DNA of 64,000 nt from Nocardioides albertanoniae (GCF_006716315.1 NZ_VFOV01000001.1:2744501-2808500); one strand, 5' to 3'. Positions 13,027 through 22,172 are shown, counted from the first letter of the stretch. The notes: generated by a model from the sequence alone, not told the origin. Translations and numbers: made by a program.

Positions 13027-14043
13027 ATGATTCGACGTACGACCACTGCTGCCCTGACGACGGCGTGTGCGGCCCTGCTGCTCACCGCCTGCGGCCAGAC
13101 GACCACCGCCACCGAGACCGACAAGTCCCCGAAGTCGGCCTCCGCCGGCTGCGAGGGGGTCAAGACCTCGACCGGCCCGGTCAGCCTGACCGACGCCTAC
13201 GGCAACAAGGTCGAGCTCGACAAGCCCGCCTCCCGGGTCGCGGTGCTCGAGTGGCAGCAGACCGAGGACCTGCTCAGCCTGTGCATGGACCCGGTGGCCG
13301 TCGCCGACGCGAAGGGCTACCGCACATGGGACTCCGCCGAGGAGCTCGGCAAGGACGCCACCGACGTCGGCCTCCGGGGTGAGCCCAACCTGGAGACGCT
13401 CTTCGGCACCGACCCCGACCTGATCATCGTCGAGGCCTACACCCCCGACGACGAGATCCTCAAGCAGCTCGCCAAGTACGACGTCCCGGTGCTCGCGACC
13501 AAGGGCGCCGATGCCAAGGACCCGGTCGGCAACATGGTCACCACCTTCGAGATGATCGCCGAGGCCACCGGCCGGGAGGCGCGGGCCGAGGACGTCGTCG
13601 GCGACTTCGAGGACAAGCTCGCCGCGTCCAAGAAGGCGGTCGCCGACGCCGACGCCGCCGGCACCGAGTTCGTCTACTACGACGGCTCGATCGACGGCGC
13701 CAACGTGGCGATCCGGCCCTTCGGCCAGGGCTCGCTGATCGGTGAGCTCGGCGAGGAGATCGGCCTGAAGAACGCCTGGACCGGCGAGGTCGACCCGGCG
13801 TACGGCCTCGGCCAGACCGACATCGAGGGCATGACCACCGTCGGCGACGCCACCTTCTTCCACACCGGCACCGTCGACCCCGCCGGCGACATCAACGCCG
13901 AGCTGGCCAAGAACAAGGCCTGGAAGTCGATCCCCGCCGTCAGCGAGGACCGCACCCACGCCTTCCCCGAGCGCATCTGGACCTTCGGTGGTCCCAGGTC
14001 GGCCGAGCAGGTCCTGGACGCGTACGTCGACCTGCTCAAGTGA
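13027..14043 (+). CDS. Iron-siderophore substrate-binding lipoprotein
   Basis: A 338-residue periplasmic-binding-type lipoprotein of the FecB/FhuD class. The signal peptide ends in the lipobox LTAC with Cys22. The mature part shows the helical-backbone binding-protein pattern: SRVAVLEWQQTEDLLSL near 68, NLETLFGTDPDLIIVEAY near 120 and WTFGGPRSAEQVLDAY at the end. It delivers ferric siderophore to the permease encoded next (GTGA overlap). The ligand cannot be read from sequence. Confidence 0.92.
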   Translation: MIRRTTTAALTTACAALLLTACGQTTTATETDKSPKSASAGCEGVKTSTGPVSLTDAYGNKVELDKPASRVAVLEWQQTEDLLSLCMDPVAVADAKGYRTWDSAEELGKDATDVGLRGEPNLETLFGTDPDLIIVEAYTPDDEILKQLAKYDVPVLATKGADAKDPVGNMVTTFEMIAEATGREARAEDVVGDFEDKLAASKKAVADADAAGTEFVYYDGSIDGANVAIRPFGQGSLIGELGEEIGLKNAWTGEVDPAYGLGQTDIEGMTTVGDATFFHTGTVDPAGDINAELAKNKAWKSIPAVSEDRTHAFPERIWTFGGPRSAEQVLDAYVDLLK

Positions 14044-16139
14044 CCGATGTCGTCAAGGTCTCGCGAGCAGGTGCCGGAGGCGCTTCCATCGTTCTCCTGT
14101 GCCTGCTCGCCGGGCTGCTGCTCACCGCCTCCTGGCATCTCACCCAGGGCACATCGGGCGTAGGGCCCGCCGATGTCCTCGACGCGCTGCTCGGTCGTGA
14201 CCAGTCCCACGGCGCGACCGCGTCGACGATGGAGATCATCACCGGCTCGCGGATCCCCCGGCTCGCCGCGGGCATCGCGGTCGGTTTCGCCCTCGGCGTC
14301 GCCGGGGCGCTCCTGCAGTCGCTCGCGCGCAACGCGATGGCGGCTCCCGACACCCTCGCGGTGACCGGCGGGGCCTACTTCGCCGTCACCCTGGTCGCCG
14401 CCTTCGGCCTGTCGGTCCCGTTGTGGGCCTCCGGCATCACGGCATTCCTCGGCGGCCTGGTGGCCGCCGGCATCGTCCTCGCGCTCGCCGGCGGCGCGGG
14501 CACCTCGACGACCCGGCTGATCCTGGCCGGCTCGGCTGTGGCGCTCGCGCTCCAGGCCGGCACCTCGACGCTGCTCATCCTCTACGCCGAGGAGACCACG
14601 AGCCTGTTCGCCTGGGGCAGCGGGTCGCTGAGCCAGCTCGGGCTGCAGGCCTTCTGGCAGGTGGCACCGGTCGTCGTGGTGGCGACCGTCTGCGGTCTGC
14701 TGCTCGCCCGCCGCCTCGACCTGCTCTCCGCCGGCGACGACGCCGCCTCGGTGCTCGGCGTCCCGGTCCGCTCCACCCGGGCGGTCGGCACCGTCCTCGC
14801 GGTGCTGCTCACCTCGGCATCGGTGACGCTGGCGGGGCCGATCGGCTTCGTCGGGCTCTGCGCCCCGGTCCTCGTCCGGCTGCTCGGCCGGGTCGTCCCG
14901 ACGCTGAACCGGCACGCCGCGCTGCTGCCGGCCGCCGGTCTCGTGGGTGCCCTGGTCGTGGTCGTCGCCGACGTCGTGGTGCGAGGCGTGATCGGTGCGG
15001 ACGAGGCCATGTCGGTGCCCACCGGCGTCACGACGACGATCGCCGGTGCGGTCGTGATGGTGATCCTCGCCCGCGGCGGACGTGACTCCGGCCCGACCCG
15101 GCGCCCACCCGGCGCCACCGTCACCATCCGTAGCCGGGTCCGGTTCCTGGTGGTGCTCGTGGTGCTGCTCGCCCTCACCGTCGGGTCGACCGTCGTCGGT
15201 CTGCTCGCCGGTCACCAATGGCTCTACACCGGCGACATCCTCGCCTGGCTGCAGGGCGAGGGCATCCCGCTCGTGCGGTTCGCCCTCGACGAACGCGCGC
15301 CGCGGGTCGGCGCCGCCGTCCTTGCCGGTGGTGCGCTCGCCCTGGCGGGCACCTTCGTCCAGGCCACCTGTCGCAACCCGCTGGCCGAGCCCGGGATCCT
15401 CGGCATCACCGGCGGAGCCGGCGTCGGAGCGGTCGTCGTGGTGACCGGGCTGTCCTCCGGCTGGAGCGGCGGCACCTCGGCCGCGGCTTCGACGCCCAGC
15501 ATGCTCGTCGCCGCGACGATCGGATCGCTGGTCGCCTTCGGTCTCGTCTACGGCCTGGCCTGGCGGCACGGGATCGACACCGACCGGCTCGTGCTCATCG
15601 GCATCGGTGTCTGGTACGGCTCGGTCTCCCTCAGCACCTTCCTGCTGGTGCGCTCCAACCCGTGGGACACGCCGCGGATCTACACCTGGCTGTCCGGATC
15701 GACCTACGGTCGCAGCTGGGAGCAGGTCGTCCCGGTCGCCGTCGCCCTGGCCGTCGCCGTCCCGGTCGCGTTCATGGTGCGCCGCGAGCTCGACCTGCTC
15801 ACCCTCGACGAGGACACGCCGCGACTGGTCGGGGTCTCCAAGGAGCGGGTCCGGATGCTGATCCTGCTGACCGCCGCCGTCCTCACCGCGATGGCGGTCT
15901 CGGCGGTCGGTGTCGTCGGCTTCGTCGGTCTGGTCGCCCCGCACATCGCGCGGGCGCTGGTCGGCGGACGCGCCATCCGCGTCGTACCGGTCGCCATACT
16001 GGTCGGCGCCGTCCTCCTCGTCGTCGCCGACGCCATCGGCCGCACCGCCATCAGTCCCGCCCAGGTCCCCGCCGGCCTCGTCGTGGCCCTCATCGGCGCG
16101 CCGTACTTCATCTTCCTCCTCGCCCGCTCCCGCCCCTGA
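14040..16139 (+). CDS. Fused iron-siderophore ABC permease (tandem FecCD, FhuB-like)
   Basis: A 699-residue protein carrying two FecCD permease units in one chain, about 20-345 and 370-695, each with roughly nine to ten transmembrane helices. Both halves have the characteristic R(I/A)PR(L/V) start, GAxLQ / GTFVQ, the TRNPLAEPGILG-like segment, and a GLCAPVLVRLL or GLVAPHIARAL coupling loop that contacts the ATPase. Most importers use two genes here; the fusion resembles FhuB. The GTG start overlaps the preceding stop by 4 bp, so the whole importer is one operon under the iron box. Confidence 0.92.
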   Translation: MTDVVKVSRAGAGGASIVLLCLLAGLLLTASWHLTQGTSGVGPADVLDALLGRDQSHGATASTMEIITGSRIPRLAAGIAVGFALGVAGALLQSLARNAMAAPDTLAVTGGAYFAVTLVAAFGLSVPLWASGITAFLGGLVAAGIVLALAGGAGTSTTRLILAGSAVALALQAGTSTLLILYAEETTSLFAWGSGSLSQLGLQAFWQVAPVVVVATVCGLLLARRLDLLSAGDDAASVLGVPVRSTRAVGTVLAVLLTSASVTLAGPIGFVGLCAPVLVRLLGRVVPTLNRHAALLPAAGLVGALVVVVADVVVRGVIGADEAMSVPTGVTTTIAGAVVMVILARGGRDSGPTRRPPGATVTIRSRVRFLVVLVVLLALTVGSTVVGLLAGHQWLYTGDILAWLQGEGIPLVRFALDERAPRVGAAVLAGGALALAGTFVQATCRNPLAEPGILGITGGAGVGAVVVVTGLSSGWSGGTSAAASTPSMLVAATIGSLVAFGLVYGLAWRHGIDTDRLVLIGIGVWYGSVSLSTFLLVRSNPWDTPRIYTWLSGSTYGRSWEQVVPVAVALAVAVPVAFMVRRELDLLTLDEDTPRLVGVSKERVRMLILLTAAVLTAMAVSAVGVVGFVGLVAPHIARALVGGRAIRVVPVAILVGAVLLVVADAIGRTAISPAQVPAGLVVALIGAPYFIFLLARSRP

Positions 16140-16168
16140 CGGCCCACCTCCCGAATCGGCTGCGAGCG

Positions 16169-17215
16169 TCAGGCCGACGGCGGGGTGCGGGGCCAGCCGA
16201 CCACGATGCGGGCACCGCCGCCGTCGGCGTCGGCGATCGTGACCGAGCCGCCGTGGGCGCCGGTCAGGCCGCCGACGATGTAGAGGCCCAGCCCCGAGCC
16301 GCCGCGGGCGCCGTGCTTCCAGAACTTCGTGAACACCCGCTGCCGCAGCTCGTTCGGGATGCCCTCGCCCTCGTCCTCGACGACGAGCTGCACCTGGGCG
16401 GGGTCGTCCGCGGAGACGCCGAGCCTCACGGTGACGACGCCGTCGCCGTGGCGTACGGCATTCTCGACGAGGTTGGTGACGACCTGGGTGAACTTGTCGG
16501 GGTCGGCGTGGATCTCCAGATCGTCGTCGCCGCCGGCCTCGATGTCGAGCGCCACCGGGCGCGCGGTCGCCGACCGCACCGACTCGACCACGCGCGTGAC
16601 CAGCACGGGCGCGTCGCTGGCGCGCGGGTAGAGCTGGAGCCGTCCGGTGTCGATCCGGGCGACGTCGAGGAGCTCGGCGATCAGCCGGGAGAGCCGGTCG
16701 GAGTCGGAGGCGACCGTCGTGAGCATCAGCTTCTTCTGGTCGTCGTTGAGCTTGTCCCACCGGTTCAGGAGCGCCTGCACGAAGCCCTTGACCCCGGTCA
16801 GCGGCGAACGGAGCTCGTGGGCGACGGTGGCGACCAGATCGGACCGCTCCCGGTCGAGACGTTCGCGACCACGGCCGGAGCGCAGCGAGATGGAGACCTG
16901 GTCGACATCCTCGGCGAGGCTCGGTCGCCGGATGGTCGAGACGACGAGCGCCTCGGTGCCGTCGGGCAGCAGCCAGGTCTGCTCCGGGGTGCCGATGACC
17001 GTGCGCAGGCTCGTGTAGGGCCGGTTGGCCTCGATCCAGGTCTGGCCCTCCGTGTTGCGCAGCGCGAGCACCTCACCCAGCGGCCGGCCCAGGCTCGCGC
17101 ACGGGTCGACGCCGAGCATGCGCCCGGCCACCGCGGAGACGAGCACGACGCTGCCTGCGCCGTCAGCGACGACCACACCGTCGGGAAGGGCATCGACGAG
17201 ATCACGGGCGTCCAC
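16169..17215 (-). CDS. Orphan PAS-domain sensor histidine kinase
   Basis: A 348-residue soluble-looking histidine kinase. A PAS-type sensor covers about 1-110, HisKA about 120-185 with phosphoacceptor His133 in ATVAHELRSPLTG, and the HATPase domain about 225-345 with N box (LVENAVRHGD), G1 (DEGEGIP) and G2 (GGSGLGLYIVGGL). No transmembrane segment is evident, so it probably senses a cytosolic signal through PAS. No response regulator is adjacent, so the partner must be elsewhere. GTG 17215 is the only reasonable start near the PAS onset. Confidence 0.9.
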   Translation of the reverse strand: MDARDLVDALPDGVVVADGAGSVVLVSAVAGRMLGVDPCASLGRPLGEVLALRNTEGQTWIEANRPYTSLRTVIGTPEQTWLLPDGTEALVVSTIRRPSLAEDVDQVSISLRSGRGRERLDRERSDLVATVAHELRSPLTGVKGFVQALLNRWDKLNDDQKKLMLTTVASDSDRLSRLIAELLDVARIDTGRLQLYPRASDAPVLVTRVVESVRSATARPVALDIEAGGDDDLEIHADPDKFTQVVTNLVENAVRHGDGVVTVRLGVSADDPAQVQLVVEDEGEGIPNELRQRVFTKFWKHGARGGSGLGLYIVGGLTGAHGGSVTIADADGGGARIVVGWPRTPPSA

Positions 17216-17260
17216 GCCGACACCCTAGCCCGACCTACCCGGCCCAGCCCTGACTCAGCC

Positions 17261-18463
17261 TTACTCGGGCCGGTTGCTCAGCGGCAGCGTGATCGGCGCG
17301 GACCTGCCCGGCGAGAAGTAGATCTTGATGAACGTGTGCACAGCCTCGGGAAGGAGGTTGGAGACGATCGGGATGTGCGGCACGCTGCTGTTGTAGGAGG
17401 TCACCACCAGCGGCACCGCGGAGGCCCAGATCGGAGCGAGCACCGGGTCGTCGTCGAAGTCGATCATGTCTGCGTACGCATCGCCGATCACGTAGCGGCC
17501 CAACGACTCCAGCTCGTGGCGCAGCACCGGGTTGCCCTCGCCGATCACCGCGTCGAGCAGCGACTGGGCCAGCTCGGCGCCTTCGCGGGTCGCCCCGGTG
17601 GCCGGACCCATCACCTGGTCGTACTGCGCGTACGCCGCATCCCAGTCCTTCGGCAGATACTGCTCCTGCACGCCCAGCAGGTAGAGGTCGACGTTCCACG
17701 CGTGCAGGAACGCGTCGGCCAGCTCCTGGCTCGGCGCGATGTCCCACTCGGTGAACTTCTTCATCACCCAGGTGCCGAGGCTGTGGAAGGTGACCAGGAT
17801 GTCGGCCTGGCTGATCGGGATCTCCTGGCCCGCGCCGACTCCTCTCCAGTGCGGTGACTGCGGCAGCAGGTGGCGCACGGCGGCGTGGACCATCCGGGTC
17901 TTGACCGAGTCGACCATCAGCCGACCCGAGGCGGTCCAGCCCTGGGCGTCCATCACGTCGTAGCCCAGCGCTGTGGTCTTCGCGATCCGGTCACGCATGT
18001 CGGAGCCGCCGTAGGAGTAGTAGACCGACCATGCCTCTCGTTTGATCGCGCAGCTGATCAGGCCGCTGCCGAGGGTGTAGAGGAGAGCGAGGAAGAAGCC
18101 GTACCTCTCCTCGTTGAACGTGCCGGCCAGCTTCAGCTTGCCCTGGTCGGCCCAGGTCGGGAGCTGGCGCGCCTCCTCGATGAAGTCTGCGAGATAGCCC
18201 GGCAGGCCGTCGGGCACCGGCTGGTCGTTGGTCGTCCAGGGTTCGAGGATCTCGTTGATCTCGGCGACCTTGTCGATGCCTTCGCCGTAGAGCCGCTCGA
18301 TGACGGGGTCGGCGCGCACGTCCCAGACGTAGTCGGGATCGAGCCCGTCTCCCACGCCGGCGATCGACGCGCTGGGCGCCCACGTCCACAGCGGAAAGGT
18401 CGCGCCGGCCGCGGCCGCCGCTCCTCCCGAGGCCAGCAACCGTCGTCTGCTCAGGTTCGTCAT
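17261..18463 (-). CDS. lcp: Tat-exported DUF2236 haem oxygenase, latex-clearing protein (Lcp) homologue
   Basis: A 400-residue protein with a twin-arginine signal (SRRRLLASGG, residues 5-14, then an Ala-rich core) and a DUF2236/MpaB-like oxygenase domain. Residues recalled as functional in Streptomyces K30 Lcp all align with a constant offset of five: Glu143 (E148), Arg159 (R164), Lys162 (K167), Thr163 (T168), Arg190 (R195), haem-ligand His193 (H198) and Arg197 (R202). Lcp cleaves poly(cis-1,4-isoprene) outside the cell to oligo-isoprenoid aldehyde ketones. Length matches (about 407). ATG 18463 has a good AGAGGAG site. Function is inferred by homology; other polyprenes are possible substrates. 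Confidence 0.82.
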   Translation of the reverse strand: MTNLSRRRLLASGGAAAAAGATFPLWTWAPSASIAGVGDGLDPDYVWDVRADPVIERLYGEGIDKVAEINEILEPWTTNDQPVPDGLPGYLADFIEEARQLPTWADQGKLKLAGTFNEERYGFFLALLYTLGSGLISCAIKREAWSVYYSYGGSDMRDRIAKTTALGYDVMDAQGWTASGRLMVDSVKTRMVHAAVRHLLPQSPHWRGVGAGQEIPISQADILVTFHSLGTWVMKKFTEWDIAPSQELADAFLHAWNVDLYLLGVQEQYLPKDWDAAYAQYDQVMGPATGATREGAELAQSLLDAVIGEGNPVLRHELESLGRYVIGDAYADMIDFDDDPVLAPIWASAVPLVVTSYNSSVPHIPIVSNLLPEAVHTFIKIYFSPGRSAPITLPLSNRPE

Positions 18464-18531
18464 GCCGTGCTCCTCTGCTTCGCCGTCGAGAACTCCTCCC
18501 ACTCGAGTGAAACAGATTTGCTTCCCTTGTA

Positions 18532-19719
18532 TCAGACCCCCCGGGGTATCGGTTCAGGTAGTCGGACGACGCGGACGGCCGGCGGGACGGTGACCAGGAG
18601 GAGTGCGCCGACGATGACGAGAGCGAGACGCACGTCGACTCCGGCGGCGAGACCGAGCAGCGGGGTCGCGACCAGCACCGGGCCGGTCTGCGCGAGCTGG
18701 GTCAGGCTCGAGAACCGGGCGAGCATCTCCGGCGGGGTGCGCGCGACGTAGGCCGGGAAGAGGTAGGTGGTCAGCGTGGTGGCGCCGACGCCGACGAGGC
18801 CGATCGCGAACACTCCCGCCCAGATCTCCGTACGCACCCCCAGCAGCACCACGCCGGCGACGGCGACCAGGGGGCCGGCGACCGCGACCCGCCCGGACGG
18901 TGCGCCGCGCCGGGCGACGACGAGCGTCATCACCAGTCCCCCGGCCACCCAGGCGCCGGAGACGAGGCCGGTCTCCGCCGCGCTCCAGCCGCGTTCGCGG
19001 CCGGCGAGCGGCAGCGCGAGCATGACCAGCGGCAGCACCGACGCGGCGAGACCGGTGATGGCCACGAGCACCGGCACGACCCCCGGGGTGCGGCGCGCGG
19101 CCCGCGCGCCGTCGACCAGGCTGCGCCAGACCGAGACGTGGCCGGGCTCGGGAGCCGGCTCGTGCGGTGGTCGCACCAGGAGGAGCGCGGCGAGCACGAG
19201 GACGTAGGTCGCCGCGTCGAGCCCCGCGGTCAGCGGCAACCCACCCTGGCCGAGCAGGAATCCGCCGGCCGCGGGGCCGGCGGTGCGCGCGATCTGGTGG
19301 GCCGAGCCGACCAGCGCCATCCGTCGGTCGAGGTCGTCCACGCCGAACAGCCGCGGGAAGACGCCCTCGGCCGGTCTGCGCAACGCCTGGATGGTGCCCG
19401 AGAGGGCGCCGACCACGATCAGCATCCACAGGCCGGCGCCACCGATCGCGCCGACCGCGAACGCGGCCATGACCAGCACCATCGCGGCATCGCAGGCCGC
19501 CATGGTGCGACGGATCCCGATCCGGTCGGCGAGCACTCCCCCGGCGAGCACGAGCACCGCGAGCGGGATGCTCTCGACGGTCAGCACCAGGCTGGCCGCG
19601 TCGGCCCCGAAGCCGGCCGCCGCCCAGCCGAGCGCGAAGAAGGTCACCGAGTCACCGAAGACCGATGCGGTCGACGCTGCCAGCCAGGGGCGGAACCCCT
19701 GGCCTTCGATCAGGCTCAT
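18532..19719 (-). CDS. MFS transporter (drug exporter type)
   Basis: A 395-residue major facilitator with about 12 hydrophobic segments. The loop-2/3 motif GGVLADRIGIRRTM near 60 is the MFS A-motif (GxLADRxGxRR). The general plan resembles 12-TM macrolide/enterobactin-type exporters. ATG 19719 lies 2 bp after the stop of the MerR-family gene, and the upstream extension is antisense, so the two form a regulator-pump operon. The substrate is unknown. Confidence 0.88.
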   Translation of the reverse strand: MSLIEGQGFRPWLAASTASVFGDSVTFFALGWAAAGFGADAASLVLTVESIPLAVLVLAGGVLADRIGIRRTMAACDAAMVLVMAAFAVGAIGGAGLWMLIVVGALSGTIQALRRPAEGVFPRLFGVDDLDRRMALVGSAHQIARTAGPAAGGFLLGQGGLPLTAGLDAATYVLVLAALLLVRPPHEPAPEPGHVSVWRSLVDGARAARRTPGVVPVLVAITGLAASVLPLVMLALPLAGRERGWSAAETGLVSGAWVAGGLVMTLVVARRGAPSGRVAVAGPLVAVAGVVLLGVRTEIWAGVFAIGLVGVGATTLTTYLFPAYVARTPPEMLARFSSLTQLAQTGPVLVATPLLGLAAGVDVRLALVIVGALLLVTVPPAVRVVRLPEPIPRGV

Positions 19720-19721
19720 CC

Positions 19722-20783
19722 TCAGCTCGCCGGGTCGTGGCGAACCGGCATGACCAGCGCGGTGAACCCGGGCTGGTAGGGCGAGGTGACCACGACCGGT
19801 CGGTCGGGCGCGGTCACCGCCAGCTGCACCTCGCCGCCCAGGCACGTCGCCAGCGCGCGACCGAACAGAGCGGTGCCGAGGCGCAGCCGCATCGGCGGGC
19901 CGGTCACCACGCCGCGTACGTCGCTCTGCTCGGCGGTGTGCGGTGAGCGCAGCCGCGTCTGGTCACCGAGGAAGAGATCGACCTCGGCGTAGCCGGCCGC
20001 GTCGAGGCCGGCGATCAGGTCGGCCCTCGCCAGGACCGCGTGGGTGACGGTCGGCTCGAGACCCGCCAGCACCAGCCGGTGGGCCGGGTAGGTTGTGTCG
20101 CGGCCGAGGTCCTGGCCGGCGAGTGTCAGGGTGCCGTCGGCGATCCGCAGCTCGGCGGTGGTGATCGCGTCGAGCCGGTCGGCCAGCGCGGCCGCGTCGG
20201 GCAACGACAGCACAGCCCGGCCGCCGTCGCCCTCGGCGGCTGCCGCCAGGGTCCGCACCGCCATCCAGTAGCGGTTGGTCGCCACCACGTCCACCCCGGC
20301 AGCATCGCCGCCGACGTCGATGAGCACAGAGGCGAGCTCGGAGGCCGGGTCGGACTCGGCCGCGTGCCGCACCTGCCGGATCGCCGCGGCCAGCACGGGA
20401 CCGGCCAGCTCGACGAGCGCCGGCCGGGCGGCCGGGCCGGCGTCGACGGCGGCCAGCACCCCGCGTACGGCCTCCTCGGCCCGCGCCGAGCGGGCGCTCT
20501 GGACCTCGAGGAAGCCTGCCAACGCATCGCGGGCCTCCCCGGCGGGCGAGTCGAGCACGACCCGCATCGTCTCGATCGGCACCCCGGCCTCGCGCATGCC
20601 CACGATCAGTCGGGCCCGCTCGGCCAGCTCAGGGGTGTAATACCGATATCCGGTGCCGGAATCGACCTCCGCCGGCACCAGCAACCCGCACTCGTCGTAG
20701 TGACGCAGTGCGCTCGCGGTCAGGCCCACGGCCCGCGCGAACGCCCCGATCGTCAACAGTGGCTCGTCCATGCCCGCAACCAT
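19722..20783 (-). CDS. MerR-family regulator with a DNA polymerase III beta-clamp-like C-terminal region
   Basis: A 353-residue protein. Residues 9-78 are a clear MerR winged helix (LTIGAFARAVGLTASALRHYDECGLL ... GYRYY), followed by a helix linker to about 115. Residues about 124-348 do not look like a ligand domain of known MerR proteins but resemble two sliding-clamp (DnaN) domains: VDVVATNRYWMAVRTL at 164-179 matches the clamp (L/V)xATDxxRLAVREL strand, and the protein closes with ALVMPVR at 342-348, like the clamp C-terminus (LLMPVRL). The clamp's first domain appears replaced by MerR. It sits 2 bp before an MFS pump it may control. ATG 20771 is an alternative start. Confidence 0.8.
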   Translation of the reverse strand: MVAGMDEPLLTIGAFARAVGLTASALRHYDECGLLVPAEVDSGTGYRYYTPELAERARLIVGMREAGVPIETMRVVLDSPAGEARDALAGFLEVQSARSARAEEAVRGVLAAVDAGPAARPALVELAGPVLAAAIRQVRHAAESDPASELASVLIDVGGDAAGVDVVATNRYWMAVRTLAAAAEGDGGRAVLSLPDAAALADRLDAITTAELRIADGTLTLAGQDLGRDTTYPAHRLVLAGLEPTVTHAVLARADLIAGLDAAGYAEVDLFLGDQTRLRSPHTAEQSDVRGVVTGPPMRLRLGTALFGRALATCLGGEVQLAVTAPDRPVVVTSPYQPGFTALVMPVRHDPAS

Positions 20784-20822
20784 CGTCCTTCAGGTCAGAT
20801 GAAGGTCAAGACGCAGTCGAGA

Positions 20823-20880
20823 AGTCACTCCTGCAGGTTGAGAGGTCTCCATGGTGACCTCTCAACCTGCAGGAGTGACT
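20823..20880 (-). terminator. Perfect 25-bp inverted repeat after the RNA methyltransferase gene
   Basis: Arms 20823-20847 and 20856-20880 are exactly complementary around the 8-nt loop tccatggt. The repeat overlaps the methyltransferase stop codon and precedes the merR gene on the same strand. It probably ends the upstream transcript; a role as a MerR operator is an alternative. Confidence 0.75.
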
Positions 20881-21658
20881 ATTCGGCGTGGTGGGCCTTC
20901 GCACTGGCGTAGACGCAGAGCGCGGCCGCGGTGGACAGGTTGAGCGACTCGGCCCTACCGAAGATCGGGATGCTCACGATCTCGTCGGCCTCGGCGGCGA
21001 GCTCGGGCGGGAGCCCCCAGGCCTCGTTGCCCATGAGCCAGGCCGTGGGCCGGGCCAGGAGGGCGTCGGCGGTGAACAGGTCGGCAGTGCCGTGCATGTC
21101 GGCGGCCAGGACGGTGAGCCCGGCGGCCTTGGCGGCCTTGACCGCGACCAGCGGGTCGCGCTCGACGGCGACCGGGAGGTGGAACGCGGAGCCGACGGAG
21201 GCGCGGATGGTCTTGGGGTTGTAGAGGTCGACCGAGTCACCGGCGAGGATCACCCCGCTCGCGCCGGCCGCGTCGGCGCAGCGGATGACGGTGCCGGCGT
21301 TGCCGGGATCGCGTACGTCCGCACAGATCACCACGAGCGGCCCTGCGATGTCGTTCAGTCGCACGTCGAGGAACCGGCACAGCGCGACCACGCCCGCCGG
21401 GGTGACCGAGTCGGAGAGCCCGGCCATCGCTCGGTCCTCGACGAGGGTCACCCGCTGATCGGCGAGCAGCGAGGCGTACGTCTCGGCTCCCGCCTCGGTG
21501 GCGAAGATCTCCTGCACGCAGCCATCGACCCCGAGGGCGCCTTCGACCGCTTTCGGGCCGTCGGCCAGGAAGAGACCTCGCTCCGCGCGCACGGAGCGGC
21601 GGGCGAGCTTACGGATCTCCTTGAGACGCGCGTTGGCAGCAGAGAGAAGCACACTCAC
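20879..21658 (-). CDS. TrmH/SpoU-family RNA 2'-O-ribose methyltransferase
   Basis: A 259-residue SPOUT enzyme with an N-terminal substrate-binding domain (about 1-100) and the knotted SAM domain. All three SpoU motifs are present: motif 1 DVRDPGNAGTVIR near 119, motif 2 LMGNEAWGLPPEL near 207 and motif 3 SIPIFGRAESLNLSTAAAL near 230. The target is probably a ribose in 23S rRNA or tRNA; the site cannot be told from sequence. It follows rplT, as in many actinobacteria, but an intervening hairpin suggests at least partial transcriptional separation. GTG start. Confidence 0.93.
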   Translation of the reverse strand: MSVLLSAANARLKEIRKLARRSVRAERGLFLADGPKAVEGALGVDGCVQEIFATEAGAETYASLLADQRVTLVEDRAMAGLSDSVTPAGVVALCRFLDVRLNDIAGPLVVICADVRDPGNAGTVIRCADAAGASGVILAGDSVDLYNPKTIRASVGSAFHLPVAVERDPLVAVKAAKAAGLTVLAADMHGTADLFTADALLARPTAWLMGNEAWGLPPELAAEADEIVSIPIFGRAESLNLSTAAALCVYASAKAHHAE

Positions 21659-21687
21659 CCCATGATCGAGTCGGTGGACAAATGAAA

Positions 21688-21730
21688 CGTGGGAGTCCCG
21701 GTGCCACCAGGTGACACCAAGACTCCCACG
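21688..21730 (-). terminator. Terminator after rplT
   Basis: A 10-bp stem (CGTGGGAGTC at 21688-21697, GACTCCCACG at 21721-21730) encloses a smaller GGTG/CACC helix. On the minus strand it is followed by the T-rich TTTCATTTGT. It sits between rplT and the methyltransferase gene. Confidence 0.75.
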
Positions 21731-21743
21731 ATCAGAGTCAGGC

Positions 21744-22127
21744 TCAGGCGCTCGCCGGGGCGTTGACGTCCTCCGGGAGGGCGGCCTTGGCCTGGGCGAC
21801 GATCGCGTTGAACGCGGCCACGTCGTTGACGGCGAGGTCGGCGAGGATCTTGCGGTCGACCTCGATGCCGGCCAGGTTGAGCCCCTGGATGAAGCGGTTG
21901 TAGGTCATGCCCTCGGCGCGCGCCGCGGCGTTGATCCGCTGGATCCACAGCTTGCGGAAGTTGCCCTTGTTCTTGCGGCGGTCGTTGTAGGAGTAGACCA
22001 GCGAGTGGGTGACCTGCTCCTTCGCCTTGCGGTAGAGGCGCGAGCGCTGGCCACGGTAACCGGAGGCCCGCTCGAGGGTGGTGCGACGCTTCTTCGCAGC
22101 GTTCACTGCGCGCTTGACGCGTGCCAT
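21744..22127 (-). CDS. rplT: 50S ribosomal protein L20
   Basis: A 127-residue L20 starting [19 protein letters not shown], with the conserved [17 protein letters not shown] and [22 protein letters not shown] segments. It binds 23S rRNA early in 50S assembly and in several bacteria represses its own operon. Last gene of infC-rpmI-rplT, 45 bp after rpmI. Confidence 0.98.
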   Translation of the reverse strand: MARVKRAVNAAKKRRTTLERASGYRGQRSRLYRKAKEQVTHSLVYSYNDRRKNKGNFRKLWIQRINAAARAEGMTYNRFIQGLNLAGIEVDRKILADLAVNDVAAFNAIVAQAKAALPEDVNAPASA

Positions 22128-22172
22128 TTCAGTGCTCCTTGAATGCTAGGGAAAGTTCGGGTGATCGAGCGC

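Noticed and set aside
13677..16760. Very long minus-strand open frame (over 1000 codons)
   Set aside because: It is antisense to the siderophore binding protein and fused permease; its composition is Arg/Asp/Gly-rich shadow sequence of high-GC DNA.
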